NCBI GenBank assembly: GCA_903821805.1
Contig: CAIJNA010000163.1
Location: 1-40,251, forward strand
Source of the DNA: an uncultured Campylobacterota bacterium
GTDB taxonomy: Bacteria; Campylobacterota; Campylobacteria; Campylobacterales; Arcobacteraceae
Direction of reading: 5' to 3'
DNA length: 40,251 bases
How positions within the stretch are numbered: the stretch's first letter is position 1; each line of letters opens with the position of its first letter. The notes below the pieces were generated by a model. It ran no database searches. It was not told the origin of the DNA and saw only the letters and a list, made by a program, of their open reading frames with translations. This document shows positions 7,547-15,778 of the stretch, one piece after another. Made by a program: the position numbers and the translations under genes.

Positions 7547-9169
7547 CTACGAATTTTTAGATAATAATCCAGCTTCTACAAATGATAAAATTATCGGATT
7601 TGGTGTTTGTAAACTACTTTTAAATTCTGGATGGAATTGAACTCCTACAAACCATTTATGATTTGGTATTTCAACAACCTCAATCAAGCCATTAGACTCA
7701 CCAGTTACATTCATTCCTGCATTTTCAAGAATAGTTTTGTATGCTGGATTTGCCTCGTATCTATGTCTGTGTCTTTCGCTACTTACACCAGCTCCATATG
7801 CTTTTTCTAAAATACTTCCAGCTTTTGCTTCAAACGGATATCCTCCAAGTCTCATTGTTCCACCCATAGGAGAAGTGTGAGTTCTTAGTTGACTATTCCC
7901 ATTCGTATCTAGGAATTGTTCAATTAAATAAATCGCAGGTTCCGTTGTATTTTTATCAAATTCAACACTATTTGCTTCTTTGATACCCACTACATTTCTT
8001 AGATATTCAATGATTGAAAGTTGCATACCAAGGCAAATTCCAAGATAAGGAATGTTGTTTTCTCTTGCAAATTTGATAGCTTCAATTTTGCCTTCAACAC
8101 CACGGTGACCAAATCCACCAGCTACAAGTACACAATCACTGTCTTTAATAATTTCACTTGCACCCTTTTCTTCAATTTTTTCACTATCACACCAATTGAT
8201 ATTGATTTTAGCATTTAAATGAGCGCCACAATGAATTAGTGCTTCTTGAAGTGATTTGTATGCTTCTTTTAATTCTAAGTATTTTCCAACGAAAGCAATA
8301 TTCACTTCATCTTTTGGATGAACTATATGTTTTACCAGATTATCCCATTTGTCCATATCTGGTTTCATTTTTCCCATTTCAAAATGTTTTGCAATAGGCT
8401 CAAGTATTCCTTCTTTTAAGAAATTCATAGGAACAGCGTAAATACTTGCAGCATCACCGGCCTCAATAACACTATCCTCGTCAACATCACAACTATAAGC
8501 AAGTTTTCTTTTTAGATCACTTGGAAGTTTTTTCTCAGTTCTGCAAACTAGCATATGAGGCATAATTCCAATTCTTCTTAATTCCTGAACGCTATGTTGA
8601 GTAGGTTTTGTTTTAAGCTCACCAGCTGCAGCTATATATGGAACGAGAGTAACATGAATATTCATAGTAGTAGTTTTCGGATTTTCGTGTCTAACTTCTC
8701 TTACGGCTTCCATGAAAGGAAGACCTTCAATATCTCCAACTGTTCCTCCTAGCTCCACAATTAAAAATTCATGACCCTTTCCAGCTGCATAAATTCTACT
8801 TTTAATTTCATCTACAATGTGCGGAATAACTTGAATAGTTTTTCCAAGATATCCACCTTCTCTTTCTCTTTTTATAACAGAACTATAAACTTGACCAGTT
8901 GTAAAGTTATTCATTTTACCCAATGTACGGTCTAAAAATCTTTCATAATGACCAAGGTCCAGATCAGTTTCAGCTCCATCTTCTGTTACATAAACCTCAC
9001 CATGTTCTAATGGACTCATTGTTCCAGGATCTACATTGAGATACGGATCTATTTTAAGCATGCTTACATCAAAACCACTTTGTTTTAAAAGAGTAGCAAT
9101 ACTCGCACTTGTAATACCTTTTCCAAGACTACTTAAAACTCCGCCTGTTACAAATATGTATTTTGTCAT
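7547..9169 (-). CDS. pyrG: CTP synthase
   Basis: This 540-residue two-domain enzyme makes CTP from UTP, ATP and glutamine. The N-terminal amidoligase domain begins with KYIFVTGGVLSSLGKGI (residues 3–19). It contains KIDPYLNVDPGTMSP and the PHIVDEIK region. The C-terminal class I glutamine amidotransferase domain has the nucleophile motif GICLGMQ and ends with VQFHPEF, which carries the catalytic His and Glu. Length and all key motifs are intact. The gene starts 2 bases after the stop of a c-type cytochrome gene, so the two share a transcript. Confidence 0.98.
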   Translation of the reverse strand: MTKYIFVTGGVLSSLGKGITSASIATLLKQSGFDVSMLKIDPYLNVDPGTMSPLEHGEVYVTEDGAETDLDLGHYERFLDRTLGKMNNFTTGQVYSSVIKREREGGYLGKTIQVIPHIVDEIKSRIYAAGKGHEFLIVELGGTVGDIEGLPFMEAVREVRHENPKTTTMNIHVTLVPYIAAAGELKTKPTQHSVQELRRIGIMPHMLVCRTEKKLPSDLKRKLAYSCDVDEDSVIEAGDAASIYAVPMNFLKEGILEPIAKHFEMGKMKPDMDKWDNLVKHIVHPKDEVNIAFVGKYLELKEAYKSLQEALIHCGAHLNAKININWCDSEKIEEKGASEIIKDSDCVLVAGGFGHRGVEGKIEAIKFARENNIPYLGICLGMQLSIIEYLRNVVGIKEANSVEFDKNTTEPAIYLIEQFLDTNGNSQLRTHTSPMGGTMRLGGYPFEAKAGSILEKAYGAGVSSERHRHRYEANPAYKTILENAGMNVTGESNGLIEVVEIPNHKWFVGVQFHPEFKSSLQTPNPIILSFVEAGLLSKNS

Positions 9170-9171
9170 TT

Positions 9172-9804
9172 TTATTTACTCTCTTTATTTTCTTTTGATT
9201 TTTTAAGAACATTGATACTTTCTAAGTATTTCACAACTTCTTTTCTGTCTTTAGTGATTAATGAATAAGGAGCCATTAGAATAGCGGCCCCATTGTCTCT
9301 TTGATTTATTCCATAATCTCTCATCATATCCATGAAATCGTCACTATTTAAACCCGCAAGTTTTCCAGATGTATTTGGCTTTAGTTCACCATTTGCACCA
9401 TGACATCTAACACATTGTGATTCATATATTTTTTTACCATTACCCAATTCATTAATTTCTTTATCAGACTTTTCTTTTTCTAGCCTCTCATTCTCTAATA
9501 CTAATAATTGCGATTTTAAAGTTTCATTTTTAATTAATGGTGTTGTTTGAATTTCGCTAGCACTTTCTTTTGAAAAAATATAAGTATAGTTCATTCCATT
9601 TTCAGCTTTTGAAGTAGAAATATCTTTGATTTTCCAACCATTTTTTCTCATATCATTTGAAGAGTATTTACTATTACATTCACCACCATCTAATGAAGTA
9701 TTTTCTAATTTTGATGGAGTTGTAAAGTTTTCTTTGTAACACATAGTTATTTCACCAAATAGTGAACTAGCTACGAAAAGCGAAAGGATGGATTTTTTAA
9801 ACAT
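9172..9804 (-). CDS. Periplasmic monoheme cytochrome c with an extra N-terminal domain
   Basis: These 210 residues start with a signal peptide (about 1–18). A region that I do not recognise follows, containing C22 and C43. A charged coiled-coil-like stretch lies at 92–118. The last third is a class I cytochrome c domain with CVRCH (C131, C134, H135) and a likely distal Met in LMAPYS (M178). It should act in periplasmic electron transfer, but its partner is not shown here. A TATAAT box lies 39–44 bases upstream. The gene precedes pyrG by 2 bases. Joint transcription with CTP synthase has no obvious functional reason. Confidence 0.85.
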   Translation of the reverse strand: MFKKSILSLFVASSLFGEITMCYKENFTTPSKLENTSLDGGECNSKYSSNDMRKNGWKIKDISTSKAENGMNYTYIFSKESASEIQTTPLIKNETLKSQLLVLENERLEKEKSDKEINELGNGKKIYESQCVRCHGANGELKPNTSGKLAGLNSDDFMDMMRDYGINQRDNGAAILMAPYSLITKDRKEVVKYLESINVLKKSKENKESK

Positions 9805-9842
9805 AATTGATGCCTTTAGATTTTGGTAATTTATAAAGCGTG

Positions 9843-9848
9843 ATTATA
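9843..9848 (-). promoter_or_regulatory. -10 box for the cytochrome c–pyrG transcript
   Basis: A consensus TATAAT on the minus strand lies 38 bases before the cytochrome start codon, in the 45-base gap after the ThiD2-like gene. No -35 box is visible. The sequence between the box and the start contains AAAGG as the ribosome-binding site. Confidence 0.5.
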
Positions 9849-9849
9849 T

Positions 9850-10263
9850 CTACAATAAGGTTATATTTTTCTCAATATCATACAATTCGTAGCGAATATA
9901 TTTAAAGTTTTCACTATCCTCATTTGAAATTAGCTTCGAGAACTCTTCAAGAACCCTAGAACTCTCTTGTGCTCTTTTGAAATTTGCTAAAAGTATTGAC
10001 GTTAAGTTTTCTCTACTTTGTTCGCTTTTTGTTGATGTTTTCAGAACATCATTTTTTATGTCTCTTGAATTTAGTAATTCAATGTGATTTTTAAGTCTTG
10101 CTAAGTGTCGCAGTGATTTTAGTCTTGAAGATGTAGTTTTGTCATTGAAGATATATCTAAATATATCCTCAGTGACTCTTATTCCTTCTCTTAGTCGATT
10201 CAGATTTGCATCTAGCAATCTTAAATTTCTATGTTCAGAAGGAACAAGATTTGAGTTATTCAT
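9850..10263 (-). CDS. Stand-alone ThiD2-like domain protein
   Basis: This protein of about 137 residues is helix-rich. It matches the domain found at the N-terminus of some thiamine-phosphate synthases: LRLLDANLNRLREGIRVTED near the start, RHLARLKNH in the middle, and NFKRAQESSRVLEEF near residues 100–114. Here the ThiE catalytic domain is absent. An in-frame TTG upstream (10278) would give 142 residues. I prefer the ATG at 10263 because the homology starts just after it and it lies next to the upstream stop. Neither start has a clear ribosome-binding site, so translation is probably coupled to the upstream gene. A role in thiamine metabolism is inferred only from the domain. Confidence 0.7.
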   Translation of the reverse strand: MNNSNLVPSEHRNLRLLDANLNRLREGIRVTEDIFRYIFNDKTTSSRLKSLRHLARLKNHIELLNSRDIKNDVLKTSTKSEQSRENLTSILLANFKRAQESSRVLEEFSKLISNEDSENFKYIRYELYDIEKNITLL

Positions 10264-10975
10264 TCTTGTTGTTTGCAAAAGAAGCTAGTATTTGAAGCAA
10301 CGAAACAAATAGGTTTAAAAAATCTAGGTAAAGCGCAATAGATGCCTCAATTGGAGTAGAGAAACCACCTTTGATAATTTGTTGTGTATCGTAAAGTATA
10401 AAAGCACTAAACACTAATGCTCCGATCATAGCAATGCCAAGTTGTAAAATTGGCGAACCTATGAAAATATTACTTATTGATCCAACTACCAAAATTATAA
10501 CAGCAATAAAAAGCATTTTTCCCATTCCACTGTAATCTTTTTTAGTTGTCATTGCAAACATTGAGATCCCACCAAATGCAACAGATGTCATTAAAAATGC
10601 TTGAGCAACTATTGAAGCTCCACCAGGCATATTAAATACCGAACTTAATAAAGGTGTTAATGTTAAACCACTTATAAAAGTAAATCCAAATAAAACAGCT
10701 AAATTAATGCCTGGCTTTTCTTTTACAGCATAAAGTCCAAATAGTAAAGCAAACTCAAGAATAACAAGCCCCCAATACCAGCTTTGTATAACAGAAGCCA
10801 TTCCAAGTCCAATATATGCTCCAACAGTAGCAGCAAGTAAACTGCTCGCAAATAATTGATAAGTAGCTTTTAGAAATCCAATTAAATTCTCTGGTCTTGA
10901 TTCTGCATCAGATTGATAATTGGAATATGTTTCGTTTTGTGATTTTCCGTCAGTTAGATATTCTCTATTGTACAT
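10256..10975 (-). CDS. Bax inhibitor-1/YccA family membrane protein
   Basis: This 239-residue protein has a hydrophilic N-terminus of about 30 residues followed by seven predicted membrane helices. It includes the family's conserved stretch FILYDTQQII near residues 192–201 and a C-terminal ALYLDFLNLF segment. Such proteins sit in the inner membrane. Relatives have been linked to calcium leak and to control of membrane proteases, but the bacterial role is not settled. The ribosome-binding site AGAAGGA precedes the ATG. The gene is the first of a minus-strand group and is divergent from pyrB. Confidence 0.92.
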   Translation of the reverse strand: MYNREYLTDGKSQNETYSNYQSDAESRPENLIGFLKATYQLFASSLLAATVGAYIGLGMASVIQSWYWGLVILEFALLFGLYAVKEKPGINLAVLFGFTFISGLTLTPLLSSVFNMPGGASIVAQAFLMTSVAFGGISMFAMTTKKDYSGMGKMLFIAVIILVVGSISNIFIGSPILQLGIAMIGALVFSAFILYDTQQIIKGGFSTPIEASIALYLDFLNLFVSLLQILASFANNKNE

Positions 10976-11097
10976 CTTTCATTCCTTCTATTCAAATTTT
11001 TAGTAATGTTATCGCAAAGACTTAAACTTTACTTTAAGGGATTAAATTAAATTCAAAATATTCCTTATATTATTATTTTTTGATTTTAATTCAAATT

Positions 11098-11106
11098 TGC
11101 TATAAT
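11098..11106 (+). promoter_or_regulatory. Extended -10 promoter of pyrB
   Basis: TGCTATAAT is an extended -10 element with a perfect TATAAT. It lies 25 bases before the pyrB ATG and is preceded by an AT-rich region with phased T runs. TTGATT at 11080–11085 could act as a weak -35 with a short spacer. The rest of the 156-base gap shared with the Bax-inhibitor gene shows no clear operator. Confidence 0.65.
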
Positions 11107-11131
11107 CTTTCAAAATCCACAAAGGTAGTCA

Positions 11132-12040
11132 ATGAAACATTTAATCACACCAAATGACCTAACGAACAATGAAGTATTGGAAATATTTGAAGACGCAAAA
11201 TTATTTCAAGATTTATCATCAAATAGTTTACTTAATGGCAAAATAATAGTAACACTTTTTTTTGAGAATTCAACACGAACAAGAAGTAGTTTTGAAATAG
11301 CAGCAAAAAGACTTGGGGCTAATGTTGTTAATTTGGAAGTTCAAACAAGTTCAACAAACAAAGGGGAAACAGTTGAGGATACGGTTGCAAATTTAAATGC
11401 AATGAAGCCTGATGCTATAATCATTAGACACAAAGACTGCGGACTTCCTGAAAGTTTAAAAAGTTATGTGAGCTGTCCTATTATTAATGCGGGTGACGGC
11501 AAAAATGCCCATCCTACACAAGCTCTTCTTGATTTGTTTACAATAGATGAACACTTTTGTGGCGATATATATGGAAAAAAAATAGCAATAGTTGGTGATA
11601 TTGCTAACTCAAGAGTTGCAACTTCAAATCTTGAGCTCCTACCTAGATTTGGACTAATACCCGTTTTAATTGCTCCAGAAAGATTTAAAGTAACATCAAA
11701 TTTTAGAACAGTTTCTGACATTAAAACAGTTATTGATGAGCTTGATATTATTATGAGTCTAAGAGTTCAGCATGAAAGACATGAGACAACTGTTAGTAAA
11801 GAAGAGCAAAAAACTCAAATGGAAGAATATATAAAACAATATTGCATTACAAAAGAATTGCTAGGTGATAGGAATATTTTACTTCTTCATCCAGGCCCAG
11901 TAAATCGAAATATAGATATTAGCGATGAATTGCTGCTTGATTCAAGAAGTAAGGTTCTTAGACAAGTTCATAATGGTGTGGCAGTAAGAATGGCTGTTTT
12001 AAAAAAATTAATACTAGAAAAAAAGAACAATAATGTTTAA
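11132..12040 (+). CDS. pyrB: Aspartate carbamoyltransferase catalytic subunit
   Basis: This 302-residue enzyme joins carbamoyl phosphate and aspartate in the committed step of pyrimidine synthesis. The carbamoyl-phosphate loop FFENSTRTRSSFE is at about residues 47–59. HPTQALLD lies in the middle and HPGPVNRNIDI near the C-terminus. Length fits the catalytic chain. No regulatory pyrI gene follows. Instead, a small uncharacterised gene overlaps the end by 8 bases. A strong extended -10 promoter lies upstream. Confidence 0.97.
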   Translation: MKHLITPNDLTNNEVLEIFEDAKLFQDLSSNSLLNGKIIVTLFFENSTRTRSSFEIAAKRLGANVVNLEVQTSSTNKGETVEDTVANLNAMKPDAIIIRHKDCGLPESLKSYVSCPIINAGDGKNAHPTQALLDLFTIDEHFCGDIYGKKIAIVGDIANSRVATSNLELLPRFGLIPVLIAPERFKVTSNFRTVSDIKTVIDELDIIMSLRVQHERHETTVSKEEQKTQMEEYIKQYCITKELLGDRNILLLHPGPVNRNIDISDELLLDSRSKVLRQVHNGVAVRMAVLKKLILEKKNNNV

Positions 12041-12329
12041 CGAAGAACAAGAGTTTGCCACTTTTAGAAAAACGCTTAAGCAGGTTATTAAAGATTTAGA
12101 AACAATTATTAAAGTAGAGCCGCAACAATTTCAAAAAAAAGTATGCGAGCAATTTGAAAGATATTCTTATGATGGTGAGGATGAGGTTATTGGCTTTGAA
12201 GCATGGTGTGATATTTGTGAAGATGGAGCATACGAGCTTAAGGTTAAGATTAATCATGAGGATGCATATGAATTTACTATTTTTGCAACAACAAAAGATG
12301 GATTGATAAGCGTTGTAAATGTTCTTTAA
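12033..12329 (+). CDS. Conserved small protein of unknown function, coupled to pyrB
   Basis: This 98-residue protein has no recognised family. It begins with an amphipathic, charged helical region (about 1–45), then a strand-rich half containing WCDICEDGAYELKVKI and TIFATTKDG. Two cysteines, C59 and C62 in CDIC, are spaced like a redox or metal pair, but no second pair is present. The start overlaps the pyrB end by 8 bases, so it is probably translated with pyrB. This is a real gene by its overlap and codon pattern. It is not PyrI, which is longer and has four zinc-binding cysteines. Confidence 0.6.
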   Translation: MFNEEQEFATFRKTLKQVIKDLETIIKVEPQQFQKKVCEQFERYSYDGEDEVIGFEAWCDICEDGAYELKVKINHEDAYEFTIFATTKDGLISVVNVL

Positions 12330-12387
12330 TATGGTTAAATTTGTATTATTTATTTAGATAATATTTTAAAGTAAAATTTATATTTCA

Positions 12388-12393
12388 TATGAT
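12388..12393 (+). promoter_or_regulatory. Possible -10 box of the ferredoxin gene
   Basis: TATGAT lies 34 bases upstream of the ferredoxin ATG in a very AT-rich gap. The start codon is preceded by AAGGAG. Other AT-rich hexamers nearby could serve equally well, so the exact box is uncertain. Confidence 0.3.
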
Positions 12394-12427
12394 AAAGTTT
12401 GTCTAATTAAATTAAGGAGACAATAAA

Positions 12428-12685
12428 ATGGCAGTAAGAATTACAGACACTTGTATTAGTTGTGACGCATGCTTGGACGAATGTCCAACAGAATCTATAG
12501 TAGACAATGACGAAAACCCAACAGGTGAAGATATATATTATGTAAATGCTGATACATGTACTGAGTGTGTTGGTGATCATGATACACCAGCGTGTGCAGA
12601 AGCATGTCCTACTGAAGGATGTATAGTTTGGGATAATCCTAAAACTGAAGGCGCAGTACACGATCAACCTTGTATTGAAGACTAA
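12428..12685 (+). CDS. 2[4Fe-4S] ferredoxin, Alvin/YfhL type
   Basis: This 85-residue protein has two cluster-binding segments: CISCDACLDECP (C10, C13, C16, C20) and CTEC-x8-CAEACP. The insertion between the first cysteines of the second motif is the mark of the Alvin-type ferredoxins. These carry two [4Fe-4S] clusters, often at very low potential. It is a cytoplasmic electron carrier. In this genome it could feed oxidoreductases such as the unusual complex I encoded downstream, but nothing in the sequence proves that. It is monocistronic: its own terminator follows directly. Confidence 0.93.
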   Translation: MAVRITDTCISCDACLDECPTESIVDNDENPTGEDIYYVNADTCTECVGDHDTPACAEACPTEGCIVWDNPKTEGAVHDQPCIED

Positions 12686-12702
12686 TATTTGATAAATATT
12701 GT

Positions 12703-12732
12703 AAAAAGGTAGGGTAATTCCTACCTTTTTTT
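12703..12732 (+). terminator. Rho-independent terminator after the ferredoxin gene
   Basis: AAAAAGGTAGG, a six-base loop, and CCTACCTTTTTTT form a perfect 11-bp stem followed by a T run. It lies 18 bases after the ferredoxin stop and separates that gene from ndk. Confidence 0.92.
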
Positions 12733-12786
12733 ATTTCTGCTAATTCATTATGTGATTTTCTCATAAGATTATTTATAGTTTTGTTT

Positions 12787-12795
12787 TGATACAAT
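12787..12795 (+). promoter_or_regulatory. Extended -10 promoter of ndk
   Basis: TGATACAAT is an extended -10 with TACAAT at 12790–12795, 28 bases before the ndk ATG. It follows the ferredoxin terminator, so it should drive the ndk–fabH group. Confidence 0.55.
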
Positions 12796-12823
12796 CGCAA
12801 AATTTTAAAAATGGAGAAATATA

Positions 12824-13237
12824 ATGGAACAAACTTTATCAATCATAAAGCCAGATGCTGTAGCTAAAAATGTTGTTGGAAAAATCTTAGATAGATTTGA
12901 AACAGCAGGACTTAGAATAGCAGCAACAAAAAAAATGCAATTAAGTAGAGCGGATGCTGAAAACTTCTACGCAGTACATAAAGAAAGAGGGTTTTTTAAT
13001 GACCTTGTGGAATTTATGATTTCAGGACCAGTTGTTGTAACTGTACTTGAAGGTAACAATGCAATGGCAATCAACAGAGATCTTATGGGTGCAACTAATC
13101 CAAAAGAAGCTGCAGCAGGAACAATAAGAGCTGACTTTGCTGATAGCATTGATGCAAATGCTGTTCATGGAAGTGATAGCGTAGAAAATGCTATAAATGA
13201 AATCAACTTTTTCTTTGCACAAAGAGAAATTTGCTAG
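12824..13237 (+). CDS. ndk: Nucleoside diphosphate kinase
   Basis: This 137-residue enzyme moves the gamma-phosphate between nucleoside triphosphates and diphosphates. TLSIIKPDAV is at residues 4–13. The catalytic His lies in NAVHGSDS near residue 117, and MGATNPKEAAAGTIR lies before it. Length is typical. GGAGA precedes the ATG. It heads the ndk–yceD–rpmF–plsX–fabH group, which as I recall is also found in C. jejuni. Confidence 0.98.
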   Translation: MEQTLSIIKPDAVAKNVVGKILDRFETAGLRIAATKKMQLSRADAENFYAVHKERGFFNDLVEFMISGPVVVTVLEGNNAMAINRDLMGATNPKEAAAGTIRADFADSIDANAVHGSDSVENAINEINFFFAQREIC

Positions 13238-13258
13238 TCATTAGTAGATAGAGAAAAC

Positions 13259-13642
13259 ATGAAGATAGAATTCAAAAAAGTACAAACTGTAGAGAAGGAA
13301 TTTGACATAAAGTTAGATTCAGTTGAATTTTCAGGTACTTTTTGTAGAATATCGAACAATTTAATCAAACTCAACTCAAACATTATTGGAAAATTAATGG
13401 TTGAATGTTGCAAATGCGGTGAAGAACACTATATAAACATTGATGAAAATCAAGACTTTATTTTAAGTGATGGTGAATTTTTATCAGAAAATGCAAGAGA
13501 AGGTGAGATGATTATAGAGATTGAAAATCATATTGTAGATTTTGATGAACTGTTATTAAGTGAATTGGAATCTATAAAATCTGATTATCATATCTGCAGC
13601 AATTGTCAATCAAATGACAATTTTATAGACATAGAATATTAA
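13259..13642 (+). CDS. YceD/DUF177 family protein
   Basis: This 127-residue protein belongs to the family usually encoded just before rpmF, as it is here. Members are linked to ribosomal RNA or 50S assembly, but their mechanism is unclear. The sequence has C50, C51 and C53 in a VECCKCGEE segment matching the family's conserved cysteine region. It also has a C-terminal CSNC pair (C113, C116), and together these could bind a metal. The middle is acidic. Position 5' of rpmF is the strongest support for the call. Confidence 0.8.
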   Translation: MKIEFKKVQTVEKEFDIKLDSVEFSGTFCRISNNLIKLNSNIIGKLMVECCKCGEEHYINIDENQDFILSDGEFLSENAREGEMIIEIENHIVDFDELLLSELESIKSDYHICSNCQSNDNFIDIEY

Positions 13643-13656
13643 ACAAAGGATAAAAA

Positions 13657-13809
13657 ATGGCAGTACCTAAGAGAAGAGTGAGTCACTCAAGAAGTGCAAA
13701 AAGAAGAACACATTACAAAATAACTTTAAAAAGACCAGTAAAAGATTTAGATGGGACATGGAGAATGCCTCATAATGTTAATCCTACAACGGGTGAATAT
13801 AAAGCATAA
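13657..13809 (+). CDS. rpmF: 50S ribosomal protein L32
   Basis: This 50-residue protein starts MAVPKRRVSHSRSAKRRTHY, the clear L32 signature, and ends NPTTGEYKA. It is the form without cysteines, so it does not need zinc. AAAGGA precedes the ATG. The stop overlaps the plsX start by one base (TAATG). The rpmF–plsX–fabH order links ribosome and membrane-lipid synthesis in many bacteria. Confidence 0.97.
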   Translation: MAVPKRRVSHSRSAKRRTHYKITLKRPVKDLDGTWRMPHNVNPTTGEYKA

Positions 13810-14801
13810 TGTTAAAAATTGCATTAGATGCTATGGGGGGAGACAACGGTCCTTCTCCAATCATGGAAGGTTTATTTTTAGCTTTAAAGCGAAATAAAAA
13901 TTTCGCAGCTATAGCAGTTGGTAACGAAGCGTTACTACTACCTTTAATTCCTCAAAAGCTCAAAGATAGAATCGAAATAGTTCATTGCGTAGATGTAATT
14001 AGTATGTCTGATTCCGCTACTGATGCATTAAAGAGAAAAGAAAGTTCTGCCTATATTGCTATTGAATTAGTAAAAGATGGAAAAGCGGATGCTTTTGTAA
14101 GTGCTGGACACAGTGGTGCTAGTATGAGTTTAGCTACTCTTAGAATAGGAAGAATTAAAGGTGTTAGTCGTCCTGCAATAGCTACACTTATGCCAACTGT
14201 CGACAAGAATACTCTTGTTCTAGACGTTGGCGCAAATGTAGATTGCGATGCAAAAAATTTAAAAGAGTTTGCAATTATGGGAAATGTCTATGCTCAAGAT
14301 GTATTGGGTATTGAAAAACCATTAATTGGCCTACTTAGTAATGGTGAAGAAGAATCAAAAGGAAATGAAGTAACGAAAGAAGCTTTTAAATTACTTGAAA
14401 ATATGCCACATTTCATAGGAAATGTTGAAGGAAATGATATTTTTAATGGTTCAGTAGATGTTGTTGTTTGTGATGGATTTATAGGTAATATTATGCTCAA
14501 AACAGCAGAAGGTGTTGCTGATACTATTGGAAAAATTATCAAACAAAATCTAAGAAGGTCATTAGTTTCTATACTTGGTGCTGTTTTGATGAGAAAAGTA
14601 TTTAAAGGCCTTAAGCTAAAAGTTGATTACGCAGAATACGGTGGAGCTCCATTACTTGGAGTTAAAGCACCTGTTATTATAGCTCATGGAAAATCCAATG
14701 CTAAAGCTATGCAGAATGCTATTTTCCAAGCAGTTGCAGCTGCTCAATCGGATCTTAATATAAATATAGAGTCAAATCTTAATAAATACAAGGATTTATA
14801 A
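13809..14801 (+). CDS. plsX: Phosphate acyltransferase PlsX
   Basis: This 330-residue enzyme makes acyl-phosphate from acyl-ACP, the first step toward phosphatidic acid by the PlsX/PlsY route. It begins with IALDAMGGDNGPSP (residues 4–17), contains SAGHSGASM near residue 98 and VDVVVCDGFIGNIMLKTAEG around 217–236, and has APLLGVKAPVIIAHG near the end. All are characteristic. It is a peripheral membrane protein. Its start overlaps rpmF and its stop overlaps fabH by one base each. Confidence 0.97.
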   Translation: MLKIALDAMGGDNGPSPIMEGLFLALKRNKNFAAIAVGNEALLLPLIPQKLKDRIEIVHCVDVISMSDSATDALKRKESSAYIAIELVKDGKADAFVSAGHSGASMSLATLRIGRIKGVSRPAIATLMPTVDKNTLVLDVGANVDCDAKNLKEFAIMGNVYAQDVLGIEKPLIGLLSNGEEESKGNEVTKEAFKLLENMPHFIGNVEGNDIFNGSVDVVVCDGFIGNIMLKTAEGVADTIGKIIKQNLRRSLVSILGAVLMRKVFKGLKLKVDYAEYGGAPLLGVKAPVIIAHGKSNAKAMQNAIFQAVAAAQSDLNINIESNLNKYKDL

Positions 14802-15763
14802 TGTTCGCTTCTTTTAGATCTATAGGAGCTTATGTTCCATCTGATATCAGAACTAATCAATGGTTTATCGACAGAATGGAAACAACTGATGAATGGATCG
14901 TTAAAAGAACTGGCATAAACGAAAGAAGAATTGCATCTGATATCCAGACAACAAGTGATTTGGGTGTAGAGGCATCAAAAATTGCAATAGAAAGATCTGG
15001 GATTGATAAAAATGAAATCGATCTTGTGCTTTGTGCAACTATCAGTCCTGATTATATGTGTATGCCTTCAACTGCTTGCATCATTGCAGATAAATTAGAA
15101 ATAAATGATGTTATGGCATTTGATATTAGTGCTGCTTGTACTGGATTTATTTATGCACTTAGTATTGCTAAAGCATTTATTGAGTCTGGAATGAAAAAAA
15201 ATGTCCTTATTGTTGGGGCTGAAAAATTAAGTTCAATAGTAGATTATACAGATAGAACGACTTGTATGTTATTTGGAGATGGTGCTGGTGCAGCTATTAT
15301 TAGTGCAACTACAAATAAAGATGAAGCGATTATTGATGTTAGGTGTAGTGCTGATGGTAGTCAGAAAGATTTATTGCTTACACCAGGTGTTGGATCTGGT
15401 GAAAAACAATTTATGCAAATGAAAGGTAATGAAACTTTCAAAGTTGCTGTTAGAACTTTAACAAGTGATGTTGTGAAAATTCTTGAGAACAACCAGATGA
15501 CAAATGATGATATAGATCTTTTTATACCACATCAGGCAAACTACAGAATCATTAAGGCAGTTGGCGATGCATTGGATTTTAAAGATGAACAAAAAGTTCT
15601 TACTGTTGATAAATATGGAAATACATCTTCTGCTTCTATTCCTATGGCAATTAATGATTGCTATGAAAGTGGAAGATTAAAATCTGGAGATACGATCTTG
15701 TTGGATGCTTTCGGTGGCGGATTAACTTGGGGTTCAGCTCTTGTAAAATTTGCATCTAAATAG
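14801..15763 (+). CDS. fabH: Beta-ketoacyl-ACP synthase III
   Basis: This 320-residue enzyme starts fatty-acid synthesis by condensing acetyl-CoA with malonyl-ACP. The catalytic Cys lies in ISAACTGF (about residue 112), the His in HQANYRI (about 245), and the Asn in KYGNTSSAS (about 275). A GGGLTWGS segment lies near the C-terminus. It ends the ndk–fabH plus-strand group. Its last codons and TAG stop form one arm of an inverted repeat shared with the convergent gene at 15767. Confidence 0.97.
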   Translation: MFASFRSIGAYVPSDIRTNQWFIDRMETTDEWIVKRTGINERRIASDIQTTSDLGVEASKIAIERSGIDKNEIDLVLCATISPDYMCMPSTACIIADKLEINDVMAFDISAACTGFIYALSIAKAFIESGMKKNVLIVGAEKLSSIVDYTDRTTCMLFGDGAGAAIISATTNKDEAIIDVRCSADGSQKDLLLTPGVGSGEKQFMQMKGNETFKVAVRTLTSDVVKILENNQMTNDDIDLFIPHQANYRIIKAVGDALDFKDEQKVLTVDKYGNTSSASIPMAINDCYESGRLKSGDTILLDAFGGGLTWGSALVKFASK

Positions 15764-15778
15764 ATTTTATCTATTTAG
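15756..15778. terminator. Inverted repeat spanning two convergent stop codons
   Basis: CTAAATAGAT, a TTT loop and ATCTATTTAG form a perfect 10-bp stem. The left arm contains the fabH TAG stop. The right arm contains the end of the convergent gene, whose TAA begins in the loop. It could act as a two-way terminator, though neither side has a long T run. Confidence 0.5.

Noticed and set aside
12407..12667. 86-codon minus-strand frame opposite the ferredoxin gene
   Set aside because: Its Cys/Tyr/Phe-rich translation mirrors the Cys codons of the ferredoxin and is not a plausible protein.
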